From Caldifarciminota bacterium (GTDB lineage: Bacteria; Hydrothermota; Hydrothermia; LBFQ01), in the NCBI GenBank assembly GCA_015492295.1, contig WGFI01000011.1, forward strand, positions 1 through 33,486: a DNA stretch of 33,486 nucleotides. The letters are read 5' to 3'. The position numbers and the translations under genes were made by a program. Numbering within the stretch: the first letter of the stretch is position 1; each line of letters opens with the position of its first letter. Positions 24,187-32,786 of this stretch are shown here, in pieces. The notes under the pieces are model-generated. The model saw only the letters and a list, made by a program, of their open reading frames with translations. It did no database searches and was not told the DNA's origin.

Positions 24187-26480
24187 GCCCAAACCTCCTT
24201 TAAGGATATTTCGGAGATCTCCTCACGCGTCTCGCGGTTCTCAGATATCCTTAATCTTCCCGAAAATTCCTTAATGCTATTTTCCAGGTCATTCAACTTC
24301 TCAGCCATGTTTTGCACGGAAGTATCCAAGTGTTCAAGAGTTGAAGCCGTTTCAGTTATTGCGCTGGAAGATTCGTATATAGCTTGGGATACGCGGTCAA
24401 TGAGATCGTATATATCCTTGGCCCCGACCTTCATATCGCTAAATATCGTATATATATCCTTTGCCCTTGCGGATGCTTCGGATATTGTATCCGTCCATTC
24501 CACCAAACTCCTCGTAAATTTTTCCATACTCGTTCTGATTCTGTTTATCTCATCAACCATGGATCCTATGATGGTTCCACTTTTATCCGAAAGCAATTTG
24601 ATCTCCTTAGATATAACTTCAAAGGATGTTCTTTCCTGAATTTTGTAGGTTTCAACCGTGGCATTTATGGAGAGTATCTTTATCTTTTGCAAAATGTTTA
24701 TCACATTTTCGGAAGAATTTTTTAAACTCTCGGAGTGTTCCGATACGCTTCGTAGGTTTTCAATTATATTCTTTATGTTGTTCAGCGTTCCTTCAAAGCT
24801 CCTTATATTATCGCTTACATAGTCGTAACCTTTGTTGGCATTTTCCAAAGATTGCGAAGCAGAGGACTTTAATTCATCAACGCTTGGAAGGAGTATATCT
24901 TCAAAGGCTTTGGATATTTCGGCAGTTGAAGAGGCCATTTGAGAGATCTGTATTACAAACTGCCTTATGGAAGATGATATTTCACTTAATTTCCCGTGTA
25001 ATGAGGCGGAAACCAACGAAATAGTTTCTATCATATTACGAGGTTTGTGGAGGAATTCTTGTCTTGCATAGCTTACAGCGTCATCAAATGGTACATAAAA
25101 CGATACGATATTTGCTATCTCACTCTCTCCCTTTATAGCATTAACTACGAAACTCGGAGCGGAAAATCTTATAAGTAGTAGATCTATTATATCTGCAATG
25201 GAACCGATAAACATCAGTAATGAGAGAAGATACTCCCTATCAAACCAGAAGATAAAACCTATAATGAGAAGTACAACGGGAAATCCTGTACGCACAAAGG
25301 CATAAATCATCAAACTCAAAGTCAGCATATTTATCCTTTCAAGTCTGTCTCCTTGGGAGTAATATTTAACGAACTTTTCCATTTCCACATTTAGATCCTT
25401 TAAAGTCTTGTGGAAGTATTCTATGTTGTTATATATATCCTGCAAGGACTCGTTCATCTCCTGTATTGCTATGTTTATTTCCGTTATTGATGATGAGGCC
25501 TCCTCTATGGTCCTACTTATAGCATCCGCCTTTTCGTTGAATTTCCTTATAGACTGGGAAATCACATTGAAACTATCCTTTATACCTTCAGCCCTCCGCG
25601 CTATGATATTCACCTCACTGCTGAAATCATAAGCATTTTTTATATTGTTTGATATAAAATTCTGAAGCTTACGCAAGTTATTTATCACCGTTGATACGTT
25701 TTCACGGGACATATTAGCCAAATTTCTGATTTCATTGGACAGGTTGGATATACCTTTAACCTTGCTGTATTTTGTAGCTTCAAGGGAAGCCGTATAGGAT
25801 AGGACGGTCATTATACGACCTATACTTTCCAATTCTTCGGTTATATTAAAGAGATTTTTGAACCTGGCGTTTATACTTTCAAGTTCATTTAAAAATTCTC
25901 CAAATGATGATTCAACCGCACCGAATACACCTATGTTCTCTTCAAGGCTCTTCAAACCTTTGTTAATACCCTCTTCGTTTCGCCTAGATATATCTTGAAG
26001 TTCTCTTAAATTCCCAAAAACGGCTTCCTCAAATGCTTTTGAAATCTCGGATATTGAGGTTGAAATCTGGCTGATACTTACACTGAAATCTTTAACGAAA
26101 TTATATATTTCTTCCGTTTCTTCTATAATTTTCTGATATAGTTCATTCACAGCTCTGTTGATTTGCAAAGGGGTTGTTATAAAAGTCTGGCGCACTTCAT
26201 TTATCAATTTATCTAAATCGTAATAGTAAATCAATACGGAGGGTTTCATAGGTATATTGTCCTTTGCAAATTTGATTACCTCTATCATATGCTTAGGCGC
26301 GGTTATCCTAGCATGTAAATATATTCCTGCGTATGTCAAAAGTAAGATTATGAACACCAAGGTGAAATTTATATTACCCTTTGCGAGGGCCAGCAATGAG
26401 GATATGATTAAAACCAAAAATGGTAAGAAAACGAATAATGACAACACTATGCTCAATAGACCCTTTGAAATTTCTTTCAA
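24183..26480 (-). CDS. tandem MCP-like protein with two membrane anchors
   Basis: A 765-aa, mostly coiled-coil protein built of two similar halves. Half one: membrane helices about 8-33 and 39-55, coiled coil, and an MCP-tip-like hairpin about 218-262 (IGRIMTVLSYTASLEATKYSK...SNEIRNLANMS). Half two: membrane helices about 385-412 and 416-437, coiled coil, and tip about 595-636 (ILSINATVETYKIQ...SKEIKLLSDKS). Matching blocks include EISKAFEEAV and EISKAFEDIL, each about 50 residues downstream of RQTFITTP or RQEFLHKP. Loops between membrane helices are only a few residues, so there is no external sensor domain. Tip one lacks the conserved Asn; tip two keeps it. TTG start, eight bases after TATAAT; first gene of the operon. 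Confidence 0.85.
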   Translation of the reverse strand: MKEISKGLLSIVLSLFVFLPFLVLIISSLLALAKGNINFTLVFIILLLTYAGIYLHARITAPKHMIEVIKFAKDNIPMKPSVLIYYYDLDKLINEVRQTFITTPLQINRAVNELYQKIIEETEEIYNFVKDFSVSISQISTSISEISKAFEEAVFGNLRELQDISRRNEEGINKGLKSLEENIGVFGAVESSFGEFLNELESINARFKNLFNITEELESIGRIMTVLSYTASLEATKYSKVKGISNLSNEIRNLANMSRENVSTVINNLRKLQNFISNNIKNAYDFSSEVNIIARRAEGIKDSFNVISQSIRKFNEKADAISRTIEEASSSITEINIAIQEMNESLQDIYNNIEYFHKTLKDLNVEMEKFVKYYSQGDRLERINMLTLSLMIYAFVRTGFPVVLLIIGFIFWFDREYLLSLLMFIGSIADIIDLLLIRFSAPSFVVNAIKGESEIANIVSFYVPFDDAVSYARQEFLHKPRNMIETISLVSASLHGKLSEISSSIRQFVIQISQMASSTAEISKAFEDILLPSVDELKSSASQSLENANKGYDYVSDNIRSFEGTLNNIKNIIENLRSVSEHSESLKNSSENVINILQKIKILSINATVETYKIQERTSFEVISKEIKLLSDKSGTIIGSMVDEINRIRTSMEKFTRSLVEWTDTISEASARAKDIYTIFSDMKVGAKDIYDLIDRVSQAIYESSSAITETASTLEHLDTSVQNMAEKLNDLENSIKEFSGRLRISENRETREEISEISLKEVWA

Positions 26481-26488
26481 ACCTTAAT

Positions 26489-26503
26489 ATTATAAGGTTG
26501 AAA
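26489..26503 (-). promoter_or_regulatory. promoter TTTCAA-CCT-TATAAT of chemosensory operon
   Basis: TTTCAA (26503-26498), CCT and TATAAT (26494-26489) lie eight bases before the TTG start at 26480 on the minus strand. It is the only promoter of this quality found for the seven-gene operon. Confidence 0.75.
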
Positions 26504-26574
26504 GCTTATCGAGTGTGAAAGGATTTATTATAAACGCGAGCATGTTATTTAAAGGGTACCCTCGGTGAGGGGAA

Positions 26575-26602
26575 TTGTTTTACTTTACGGTGGGGGTATA
26601 TT
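26575..26602 (+). promoter_or_regulatory. classical -35/-10 promoter of small ORF
   Basis: TTGTTT (26575-26580), a 16-base gap and TATATT (26597-26602) resemble an ordinary sigma-70 promoter, unlike the TTTCAA type used elsewhere here. Confidence 0.4.
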
Positions 26603-26628
26603 CTAAGGCTGATAAGGAGGATACATAG

Positions 26629-26760
26629 GTGGAAGGGGACAATAGGATGGATAAGAGCGGATACAATAAAGAGGCCGCACTTTATCATAGAAGACAAGGC
26701 CTTCATAAGTTAGCCTTTGAAAGAAATGTTTGCAAAGAAAAAAACGTATTAACGATATGA
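26629..26760 (+). CDS. possible 43-aa protein with Shine-Dalgarno start
   Basis: GTG at 26629 follows AAGGAGG at a normal distance, and a classical-looking promoter lies upstream. The product (VEGDNRMDKSGYNKEAALYHRRQGLHKLAFERN...) is charged and soluble-looking, with no known domain. Absent from the supplied track because of its length. It lies just inside the right repeat boundary and uses a different expression style from its neighbours, so it may be acquired DNA or the 5' remnant of a longer gene. Confidence 0.4.
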   Translation: MEGDNRMDKSGYNKEAALYHRRQGLHKLAFERNVCKEKNVLTI

Positions 26761-26899
26761 GTTGCCTAAATACTTTAAAACACTCAAATACATCGTCGCA
26801 AACTCTTCAACTATTGTTTTTCCTTATCTATATCTATTATCTCTCTCGCCCGTTTATTCTATTTTCAACCAGCAACTCGCGCTATACAACTTTCAAATT
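26761..26899. other. AT-rich non-coding stretch beside CRISPR-like repeat
   Basis: No convincing ORF; the track ORF at 26730 is low-complexity. Pyrimidine-rich, AT-rich sequence directly next to the repeat could be an old CRISPR leader, but nothing proves this. Confidence 0.3.
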
Positions 26900-26931
26900 C
26901 TGTTTAAATTCCACAAGGTAGATTAAGGACT
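26900..26931 (-). repeat. right copy of identical 32-bp inverted repeat (solitary CRISPR-like unit)
   Basis: The reverse complement equals 16737-16768 over all 32 bases. No second unit at 60-70 bases on either side. The methyltransferase remnant stops 11 bases outside it. Confidence 0.85.
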
Positions 26932-26942
26932 ATGAAAGTCGG

Positions 26943-27542
26943 TTATCTGTACCGGAGAAAATCATCTCTAATTTTGTTTGATACTGAAAATCCGAAAAGA
27001 AAATTAGAGGGTATAATATAAACCATCTTTTTGATGCCGTTGCGTAGATCATTTATCAAAGCCAATTGATATAAATCCTGGTATCCTTCGTTTGGTCCTT
27101 GGAAGTACTCTAAATGCTTTCTCGTCTCCTTATGTTTTACAATATAGCCTATATAAAGATAAGGTGGATTAGTGATGTGATACACCGGCAGATCGCTATC
27201 CAAAATAAAAGTGGGGTAATTTTTAAGGGTGTCCCTTTGGATGATATTTCTTTGGGCTATTTCCTTAGGGATTCCGTATTTAAGGGCATTTAAAATTGAC
27301 TTTTCCACCAACTCCTTTTGAATATCAAAAAGGAAAATATGTTTTTTAAAAAATTCAATTCTCTTACCTTCGGGAACTAACTCCAATATCGGCAAAATAA
27401 GATTACCTTCACCACAAAAGAGATCCACCCAACGATAATTGTAAATCTCTCTTTCTATCTCAGGCAAAATGAACTTCTTAAATATACCGATAGAAGTCAA
27501 ATGCTCCCCGTATGTCCTTCTTTTGTTTCCCAGAGATTTCAT
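26943..27542 (-). pseudogene. N-terminal part of type II N6-adenine DNA methyltransferase, truncated
   Basis: The 199-aa product has the SAM motif WVDLFCGEGNLILPIL (about residues 38-53) and the catalytic NPPYLYIGYIVKH (NPPY, about 124-136), as in M.TaqI-like/type IIG N6-adenine methyltransferases. The fragment ends SNKIRDDFLRYR, where such enzymes normally continue into the TIKEA...IFEKKIF-like strand and a target-recognition domain. The reading frame breaks off just before the 32-bp repeat, so the recognition domain is gone and activity is unlikely. A TATAAT at 27576-27581 with a 33-base leader may be its old promoter. No restriction gene is nearby. Confidence 0.7.
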
Positions 27543-27603
27543 TTTAACACCGACGAGTAAAGTAAAGCAAAGGGTATTATAAAGGTGTAAAACTTTTCCC
27601 CCT

Positions 27604-27609
27604 TAAAAT
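27604..27609 (+). promoter_or_regulatory. -10 box TAAAAT of first choice-of-anchor B gene
   Basis: TAAAAT preceded by CCCCCT, six bases before ATG 27616. The same CCCCCTTAAAATAT string precedes the second paralog, so the duplication included the promoter. Confidence 0.5.
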
Positions 27610-27615
27610 ATCGTT

Positions 27616-28803
27616 ATGATAAAGAATACGATGATCCTTCTGCTGATTTTGTCCCCGCTGTACGCGGATGAATTGAGATTGATCCGGGAATGGAGATTCG
27701 GCTCCTATGGTTCCGATGTATGGGGGTATAAAGCGAGCGACGGTACCCAGTACGCCATATACGGAGTCAGCTGGGGTATAGCAATAGTGAATGTGAATAC
27801 TTTGAGCGTAGCGGATACCATACAATTAGATTCCTGCCTATGGAGGGATTTCAAAACCTACCGCAATTACCTGTACGCCGTTGAAGACTGCTGGGACAAT
27901 CCAGGAATAGGCATATTGATCATAGACCTGAGTCCCCTGCCGGATAGTGTCAGGTATGTGAAATCATACACCGATCAAGGAGGGCACTTTCATAATATCT
28001 ATATAGATACAGCAACTGCGACACTGCTGGCTGCTAATGGTAATATAAAAGTTATGGATATAAGTGATCCCGAAAATCCCGTTGCATATACACCTATACC
28101 CACATCCGTACATGATATATACGCAAGAAACGATACCGTATATGTGGCGGAAGGAACTAACAGCTTCTCAATATGGGACATAACCGATAAAAGTAATCCC
28201 ACATTGATAGTTAGAAAGGATATACCGGGCGGTTGGTTGGTGCATAACATATGGGTGAATGATGATAGAACTCTGGCCATAACAACCGAGGAAGATGTGT
28301 ATAGAACGGTTAAAATCTGGGATATTTCAGATTTGAACAATATAATCCTACTCGGAGAGTACTTAGGAGCCAACTCTTTGGCCCATAATGCTTACATTTT
28401 CGGTGATAAAGCCTTCATATCTCATTATGGTTATGGGGTCGTTGTTCTTGATATAAGCGACCCTATGAATCCCCTTGAAGTTGCCCATTACGATACTTAT
28501 GATCCCTGTTGGGGTGTTTATCCTTTTACAGACGGTGGATATGTATATGCGAGTGGTATGGATGGGTATCTTTATATACTCAAATACGATAGTATCCCTT
28601 TGAACGCCAGAGAAGTTGAAAATATAGGTTTAAACTTGGAAAAACCCTCAACGGTAAATATATATGACGCCTCAGGTAGGAAAATATTTTCCACCAAGAT
28701 AAAAGGAAAGTTTGTATGGAAACCCAAAAAGCGAGGAGTATATTTTTATGAAGTAAAGCGTGAAGATGGTGTATTTAGGGGCAAAATGATGTATTTGAAG
28801 TGA
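27616..28803 (+). CDS. secreted choice-of-anchor B family protein with sorting tail (copy 1)
   Basis: A 395-aa LVIVD-type beta-propeller. Signal peptide about residues 1-17 (MIKNTMILLLILSPLYA). Family features: LWRDFKTYRNYLYAV, repeated IDISDPENPV-type blades, LAHNAYIFGDKAFISHY and VLDISDPMNPLEVAHYDTY. The last about 70 residues are a type IX-like sorting domain (VNIYDASGRKIFS, KKRGVYFYEVKRE). Extracellular or surface-anchored; ligand or activity unknown. The paralog follows 31 bases later on the same strand. Nucleotides 27706-27800 are almost identical to that paralog although the rest is clearly diverged. Confidence 0.85.
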   Translation: MIKNTMILLLILSPLYADELRLIREWRFGSYGSDVWGYKASDGTQYAIYGVSWGIAIVNVNTLSVADTIQLDSCLWRDFKTYRNYLYAVEDCWDNPGIGILIIDLSPLPDSVRYVKSYTDQGGHFHNIYIDTATATLLAANGNIKVMDISDPENPVAYTPIPTSVHDIYARNDTVYVAEGTNSFSIWDITDKSNPTLIVRKDIPGGWLVHNIWVNDDRTLAITTEEDVYRTVKIWDISDLNNIILLGEYLGANSLAHNAYIFGDKAFISHYGYGVVVLDISDPMNPLEVAHYDTYDPCWGVYPFTDGGYVYASGMDGYLYILKYDSIPLNAREVENIGLNLEKPSTVNIYDASGRKIFSTKIKGKFVWKPKKRGVYFYEVKREDGVFRGKMMYLK

Positions 28804-28818
28804 TTCTGAATTCCCCCT

Positions 28819-28824
28819 TAAAAT
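28819..28824 (+). promoter_or_regulatory. -10 box TAAAAT of second choice-of-anchor B gene
   Basis: CCCCCT then TAAAAT, ten bases before ATG 28835. Mirrors the box before copy 1. Confidence 0.5.
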
Positions 28825-28834
28825 ATTTGGTATC

Positions 28835-30097
28835 ATGAGAAAGATAGGTTTAATATCTCTTCTCACCGTATCCCCCATATATGCGGATACACTAACTCTG
28901 GTTCAAAGATGGAGATTCGGTTCTTATGGTTCCGATGTATGGGGGTATAAAGCGAGCGACGGTACGCAGTACGCCATATACGGAGTCAGCTGGGGTATAG
29001 CAATAGTGAATGTGAATACCCTGAGCTTGGCCGATACGGTAAGAGCCGCAACCTGTTTATGGAGAGATTTTAAGACTTATCGCAACTACCTCTACGCCGT
29101 TTCCGAATGTACAGGGCCGAGGGAGGGAATAATGATCATAGACCTGAGCACCTTACCGGATAGCGTGAGATATGTGAAATCGTACATATATGGGGGAGAT
29201 ACAACTTCGCACAATATCTACATAGATACAGTTTCTGGATTTCTATATGCGGTTAAGCAAGATATGTCAGGAGTTAGAGTTATAGATATAAATGATCCGG
29301 AAAATCCCGTTGAGTATCCCTATATTCCCACGGGTGAAGCGCATGATATTTATGTGAGAAACGATACGGTGTTCGTCTCCGAAGGATACATGGGATCATT
29401 TTCGGTCTGGGATTTGACGGATAAGAGCAATCCCACCTTCATAACGAGGAAGTACATACCCGCTTCCGGTTATTCGCACAATATATGGGTCAATGAGAGC
29501 GGAACGATAGCGGTAACCACCGAAGAAGAAGCATATAAGACCATAAAGGTTTGGGATATATCAGATCTCAGCAACATAACACTTCTTGGTGAGTACTTAG
29601 GGGGGAATTTCCTCGCGCATAACGCCTTAATAATGGGAGATAAGGTATTTATATCGCATTATACATACGGTGTCGCCGTCGTTGATATAAGCGATCCCAC
29701 AAATCCAACGGAGGTTGCACATTATGATACATATACTGCCAGCGATGATCCCGATTACAGCGGTTGCTGGGGCGTTTATCCATATACCGATGGGGGATAT
29801 GTATATGCCGGGAACATGAACGGATACCTCTATATACTCCGATATGACACGACCTTAACCTATGTTTCTGAGATAAAGATTGATTCAAAGGATCTCCGTA
29901 TCTTTGTAAAGGATGACGAATTGTACGCTCATTTAGATGGACAGGGTTATATAAGGATATACGATTTGGGAGGTAGGATGGTTTTCCGATCGGAAGTTAA
30001 GGGAGCTCTAAGGTGGAAACCGAATAGGAAAGGAGTATATTTCTATGAGCTGAGACATTCCAAAGGGTACGAAAGAGGTAAGATCCTGATTAGGTAG
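28835..30097 (+). CDS. secreted choice-of-anchor B family protein with sorting tail (copy 2)
   Basis: A 420-aa paralog of the preceding gene, with the same order: signal peptide about 1-17 (MRKIGLISLLTVSPIYA), choice-of-anchor B propeller (LWRDFKTYRNYLYAV, VIDINDPENPVEY, FLAHNALIMGDKVFISHY, VVDISDPTNPTEVAHYDTY) and a sorting tail (IRIYDLGGRMVFRS, RKGVYFYELRHS). It is longer by an insert before the last blade (SDDPDYSG) and a longer linker. Being adjacent and similarly controlled, the two are likely expressed together. The stop lies five bases from the convergent leuS stop. Confidence 0.85.
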   Translation: MRKIGLISLLTVSPIYADTLTLVQRWRFGSYGSDVWGYKASDGTQYAIYGVSWGIAIVNVNTLSLADTVRAATCLWRDFKTYRNYLYAVSECTGPREGIMIIDLSTLPDSVRYVKSYIYGGDTTSHNIYIDTVSGFLYAVKQDMSGVRVIDINDPENPVEYPYIPTGEAHDIYVRNDTVFVSEGYMGSFSVWDLTDKSNPTFITRKYIPASGYSHNIWVNESGTIAVTTEEEAYKTIKVWDISDLSNITLLGEYLGGNFLAHNALIMGDKVFISHYTYGVAVVDISDPTNPTEVAHYDTYTASDDPDYSGCWGVYPYTDGGYVYAGNMNGYLYILRYDTTLTYVSEIKIDSKDLRIFVKDDELYAHLDGQGYIRIYDLGGRMVFRSEVKGALRWKPNRKGVYFYELRHSKGYERGKILIR

Positions 30098-30102
30098 ATT
30101 CC

Positions 30103-32757
30103 CTACACTGTTATGATGTTGATGATCTTGTTGGGTACATAGATGACTTTTTTTATCCCTTTGGATATGTATCTTCTCAATCTTTCATCACCTTTAACAA
30201 CCTCCAAAACCTTATCCTCCGAAGCATTGAAAGGAACCGTGATCCTACCCCTAAACCTTCCGTTTATTTGCACTCCTATCTCAACACTCTCCTTTTTCAA
30301 TCCTTTCAATGGTTGGGGCAGTGGTGTTTGGAAAACGCTTTTCTTACCGTACATCTCATCCATAGAAAATTCGTGGAACAATTCCTCCGATAGATGTGGA
30401 GCGATTGGAGCCAGTAGCCTTATGAAGTTATCAACGAACCAACCGAGAACCTCCTTTGAAAGCTTATACTTATCAACCTCGTTTAGTCCCTCCATGAGCT
30501 TCGCTATCGCCGTATTGAACTTAAATTTGTCGTAATCCTTCATTATACCATCTATTAAATCGTTGAATTTTAAAACGAACTCTTTATCCTCGCCTTTGAG
30601 ATTTTGATGATCTATGACCCGAACGGGTCTTATACCTTCCTCGTGAAGCTCATAAAACACCCTCCAAACCCTATTGAGGAACCTTATCGCGGCGGTTGAT
30701 GTCGCATCGGTCCATTCAAAGTCCATATCGGGTGGAGCGGCGAACAGTATGGCCACCCTCGCGGTATCCGCACCGTACCTATCAACGAATGGACCTAAGG
30801 GGACTATGTTTCCTCTTGATTTGGACATCATCTCCACTCTCTCCTCCAAAGGCGTTCCATCCTTTTTAAGGTAAGGTTTTCCATCTTTGTACTCCACATC
30901 CTCCGGATTGGGAAAGCTCTTTAAATGAACGGGAGACCACCAGAATTTTTTGAGTACCAAACCCTGAGTAAATAAATTGGCGAAAGGTTCATCGTATTCA
31001 AGCATACCCTCATCGTAAAGCACCTTAGTTATGAATCTGGCGTATATTAAGTGTTTCGTAGCATGCTCCGCCCCACCTATGTACTGATCAACGGGCATCC
31101 AGAGGTTCGCCTTTTCGGGATCAAATATGTCCTCATCATTCTTAGGATCCGTAAATCTTAGGAAGTACCATGAGGAATCAACGAATGTATCCATAGTGTC
31201 CGGATCCCTTTTGGCATCCGAACCACATTTGGGACACTTGGTATTTATGAAATCTTCAATATCTTCAAGCGGTGATCTGCCTTTTGGTAAGAAATTCTCC
31301 GTATGGGGGAGAATTATGGGTAAATCTTTTTCCGGTACCGGCACCTCACCGCACTTCGGACAGTGTATTATAGGTATGGGGGCGCCCCAATACCTCTGTC
31401 TTGAAACCAACCAATCCCTTATACGATACGCCGTCTTCCTTCCCCCAAGGTTCTTGGATTCCAATTCTTCCGCTATCCTTTTTATAGCCTCATCGGAGCT
31501 CAAACCCGTGAATTTTAACGAATTTTTCAATATACCCTTCTTCTCGTAAGCCCTCTTAGGTTTAAATACATATCTCTTTCCTTTATACTCAAACGAATAA
31601 TCCTCCGATTCCGTCTCTTCACACATGGCATCTATGAACTCCTCAAAATCTTTCCCCTCGTTTTTTTCGGGGAAGACTACGATTTTTATCGGTAAATTGT
31701 ATCTCGTAGCAAATTCAAAATCCCTCTGATCATGAGCCGGAACGCCCATAACCACACCCGTTCCATACTCGCCCAGTACATAATCCGCAACATATACGGG
31801 TACCTCCTCATCCGTAAATGGATGCTTGGCATACAGACCTGTAAATACTCCCGTTTTCCCTTTCTCCCTCTCCTCAGGAGATTTTATCAAGGATTCGTTG
31901 ATATAATCTATGATTTTCTCTCTAGTCTCAGGACCGACATTCTTCAATATATCTTCAACGATTTCGCTATCAGGTGCTACGCTTATGAAGGTTACCCCAA
32001 AAAGGGTGTCGGCCCTTGTTGTGAAAACCTTCAAAGGTATATCTCCCACCTTAAAAACGATTTCAACGCCTACACTCTTACCTATCCAATTCTCCTGCTG
32101 CTTTATAACATGCTCGGGCCAGTGCCCCCTAAGTTTATCAAGATCCTTTAACAGTCTTTCGGCATAATCGGTTATTTTAAAGAACCATTGAATCAGCTTT
32201 CTCTTCTCAACTTTACTCTTGCACCTTTCACACTTTCCATCAATTACCTGCTCATTGGCCAGAACCGTTTTACAGCTCGGACACCAATTCACCCATGCCC
32301 CCTTCCTATAAGCGAGACCTCTCTTGTATAGTATAAGAAACAGCTTCTGCGTCCATTTGTAATATTCAGATGAGGATGTTGCCAACTCTCTATCCCAATC
32401 GTATGATATTCCCAACCTTTCAAGTTGCGATTTGAACCCTTTTATATTTTCCTCCGTCCATTCTTTCGGATGTATCCCCCATTGTATAGCCGCGTTTTCG
32501 GCCGGAAGTCCGAAGGAATCCCAACCCATAGGGTGCAACACATCGTATCCTTGCATCATCTTTATACGAGCGACAGCATCACCTATGGCATAATTCTTCA
32601 AGTGTCCCATGTGTAAATCCTTACCAGAAGGATAAGGAAACATTTCAAGAACATAGAATTTCCTCTTAGGTCTTTCGGGTGCCTTATAAAGATTTATATC
32701 CTTCCAGAGTCTTTGCCATTTCGGTTCAATATTTTTTGGATCGTAGTCTTTCTGCAT
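30103..32757 (-). CDS. leuS: leucyl-tRNA synthetase
   Basis: Class I aminoacyl-tRNA synthetase charging tRNA-Leu, 884 aa, the bacterial form. HIGH appears as DLHMGHLKNYAIGD (about residue 49) and KMSKS as EMMSKSRGNIVP. Zinc-finger Cys pairs (WCPSC, CERC; later CPKC twice), the CP1 editing domain and a C-terminal domain ending in VNKIINIITV-like strands are all present, so it looks complete. ATG 32757 is eight bases after a TAAAAT box with TTTCAA upstream, so it is transcribed as a leaderless single gene. Convergent with the second choice-of-anchor B gene. Confidence 0.97.
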   Translation of the reverse strand: MQKDYDPKNIEPKWQRLWKDINLYKAPERPKRKFYVLEMFPYPSGKDLHMGHLKNYAIGDAVARIKMMQGYDVLHPMGWDSFGLPAENAAIQWGIHPKEWTEENIKGFKSQLERLGISYDWDRELATSSSEYYKWTQKLFLILYKRGLAYRKGAWVNWCPSCKTVLANEQVIDGKCERCKSKVEKRKLIQWFFKITDYAERLLKDLDKLRGHWPEHVIKQQENWIGKSVGVEIVFKVGDIPLKVFTTRADTLFGVTFISVAPDSEIVEDILKNVGPETREKIIDYINESLIKSPEEREKGKTGVFTGLYAKHPFTDEEVPVYVADYVLGEYGTGVVMGVPAHDQRDFEFATRYNLPIKIVVFPEKNEGKDFEEFIDAMCEETESEDYSFEYKGKRYVFKPKRAYEKKGILKNSLKFTGLSSDEAIKRIAEELESKNLGGRKTAYRIRDWLVSRQRYWGAPIPIIHCPKCGEVPVPEKDLPIILPHTENFLPKGRSPLEDIEDFINTKCPKCGSDAKRDPDTMDTFVDSSWYFLRFTDPKNDEDIFDPEKANLWMPVDQYIGGAEHATKHLIYARFITKVLYDEGMLEYDEPFANLFTQGLVLKKFWWSPVHLKSFPNPEDVEYKDGKPYLKKDGTPLEERVEMMSKSRGNIVPLGPFVDRYGADTARVAILFAAPPDMDFEWTDATSTAAIRFLNRVWRVFYELHEEGIRPVRVIDHQNLKGEDKEFVLKFNDLIDGIMKDYDKFKFNTAIAKLMEGLNEVDKYKLSKEVLGWFVDNFIRLLAPIAPHLSEELFHEFSMDEMYGKKSVFQTPLPQPLKGLKKESVEIGVQINGRFRGRITVPFNASEDKVLEVVKGDERLRRYISKGIKKVIYVPNKIINIITV

Positions 32758-32765
32758 AAGCGGGA

Positions 32766-32780
32766 ATTTTACAATTGAAA
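32766..32780 (-). promoter_or_regulatory. leuS promoter TTTCAA-N3-TAAAAT
   Basis: TTTCAA (32780-32775), TTG and TAAAAT (32771-32766), eight bases before ATG 32757. It fills the 29-base gap after the upstream gene. Confidence 0.7.
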
Positions 32781-32786
32781 AGTGTT

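Noticed and set aside
26557-26574. Short hairpin CCCTC-GGT-GAGGG and GGGTACCC palindrome
   Set aside because: Stem is five pairs, without a following T-run; no clear role, and such short palindromes arise by chance.
26730-26921. 63-aa plus-strand ORF running into the right repeat
   Set aside because: Low-complexity translation that includes the CRISPR-like repeat itself; start is internal to the 43-aa ORF region in another frame.
27577-27825. 82-aa minus-strand ORF
   Set aside because: Antisense to the signal peptide and first blade of the choice-of-anchor B gene.
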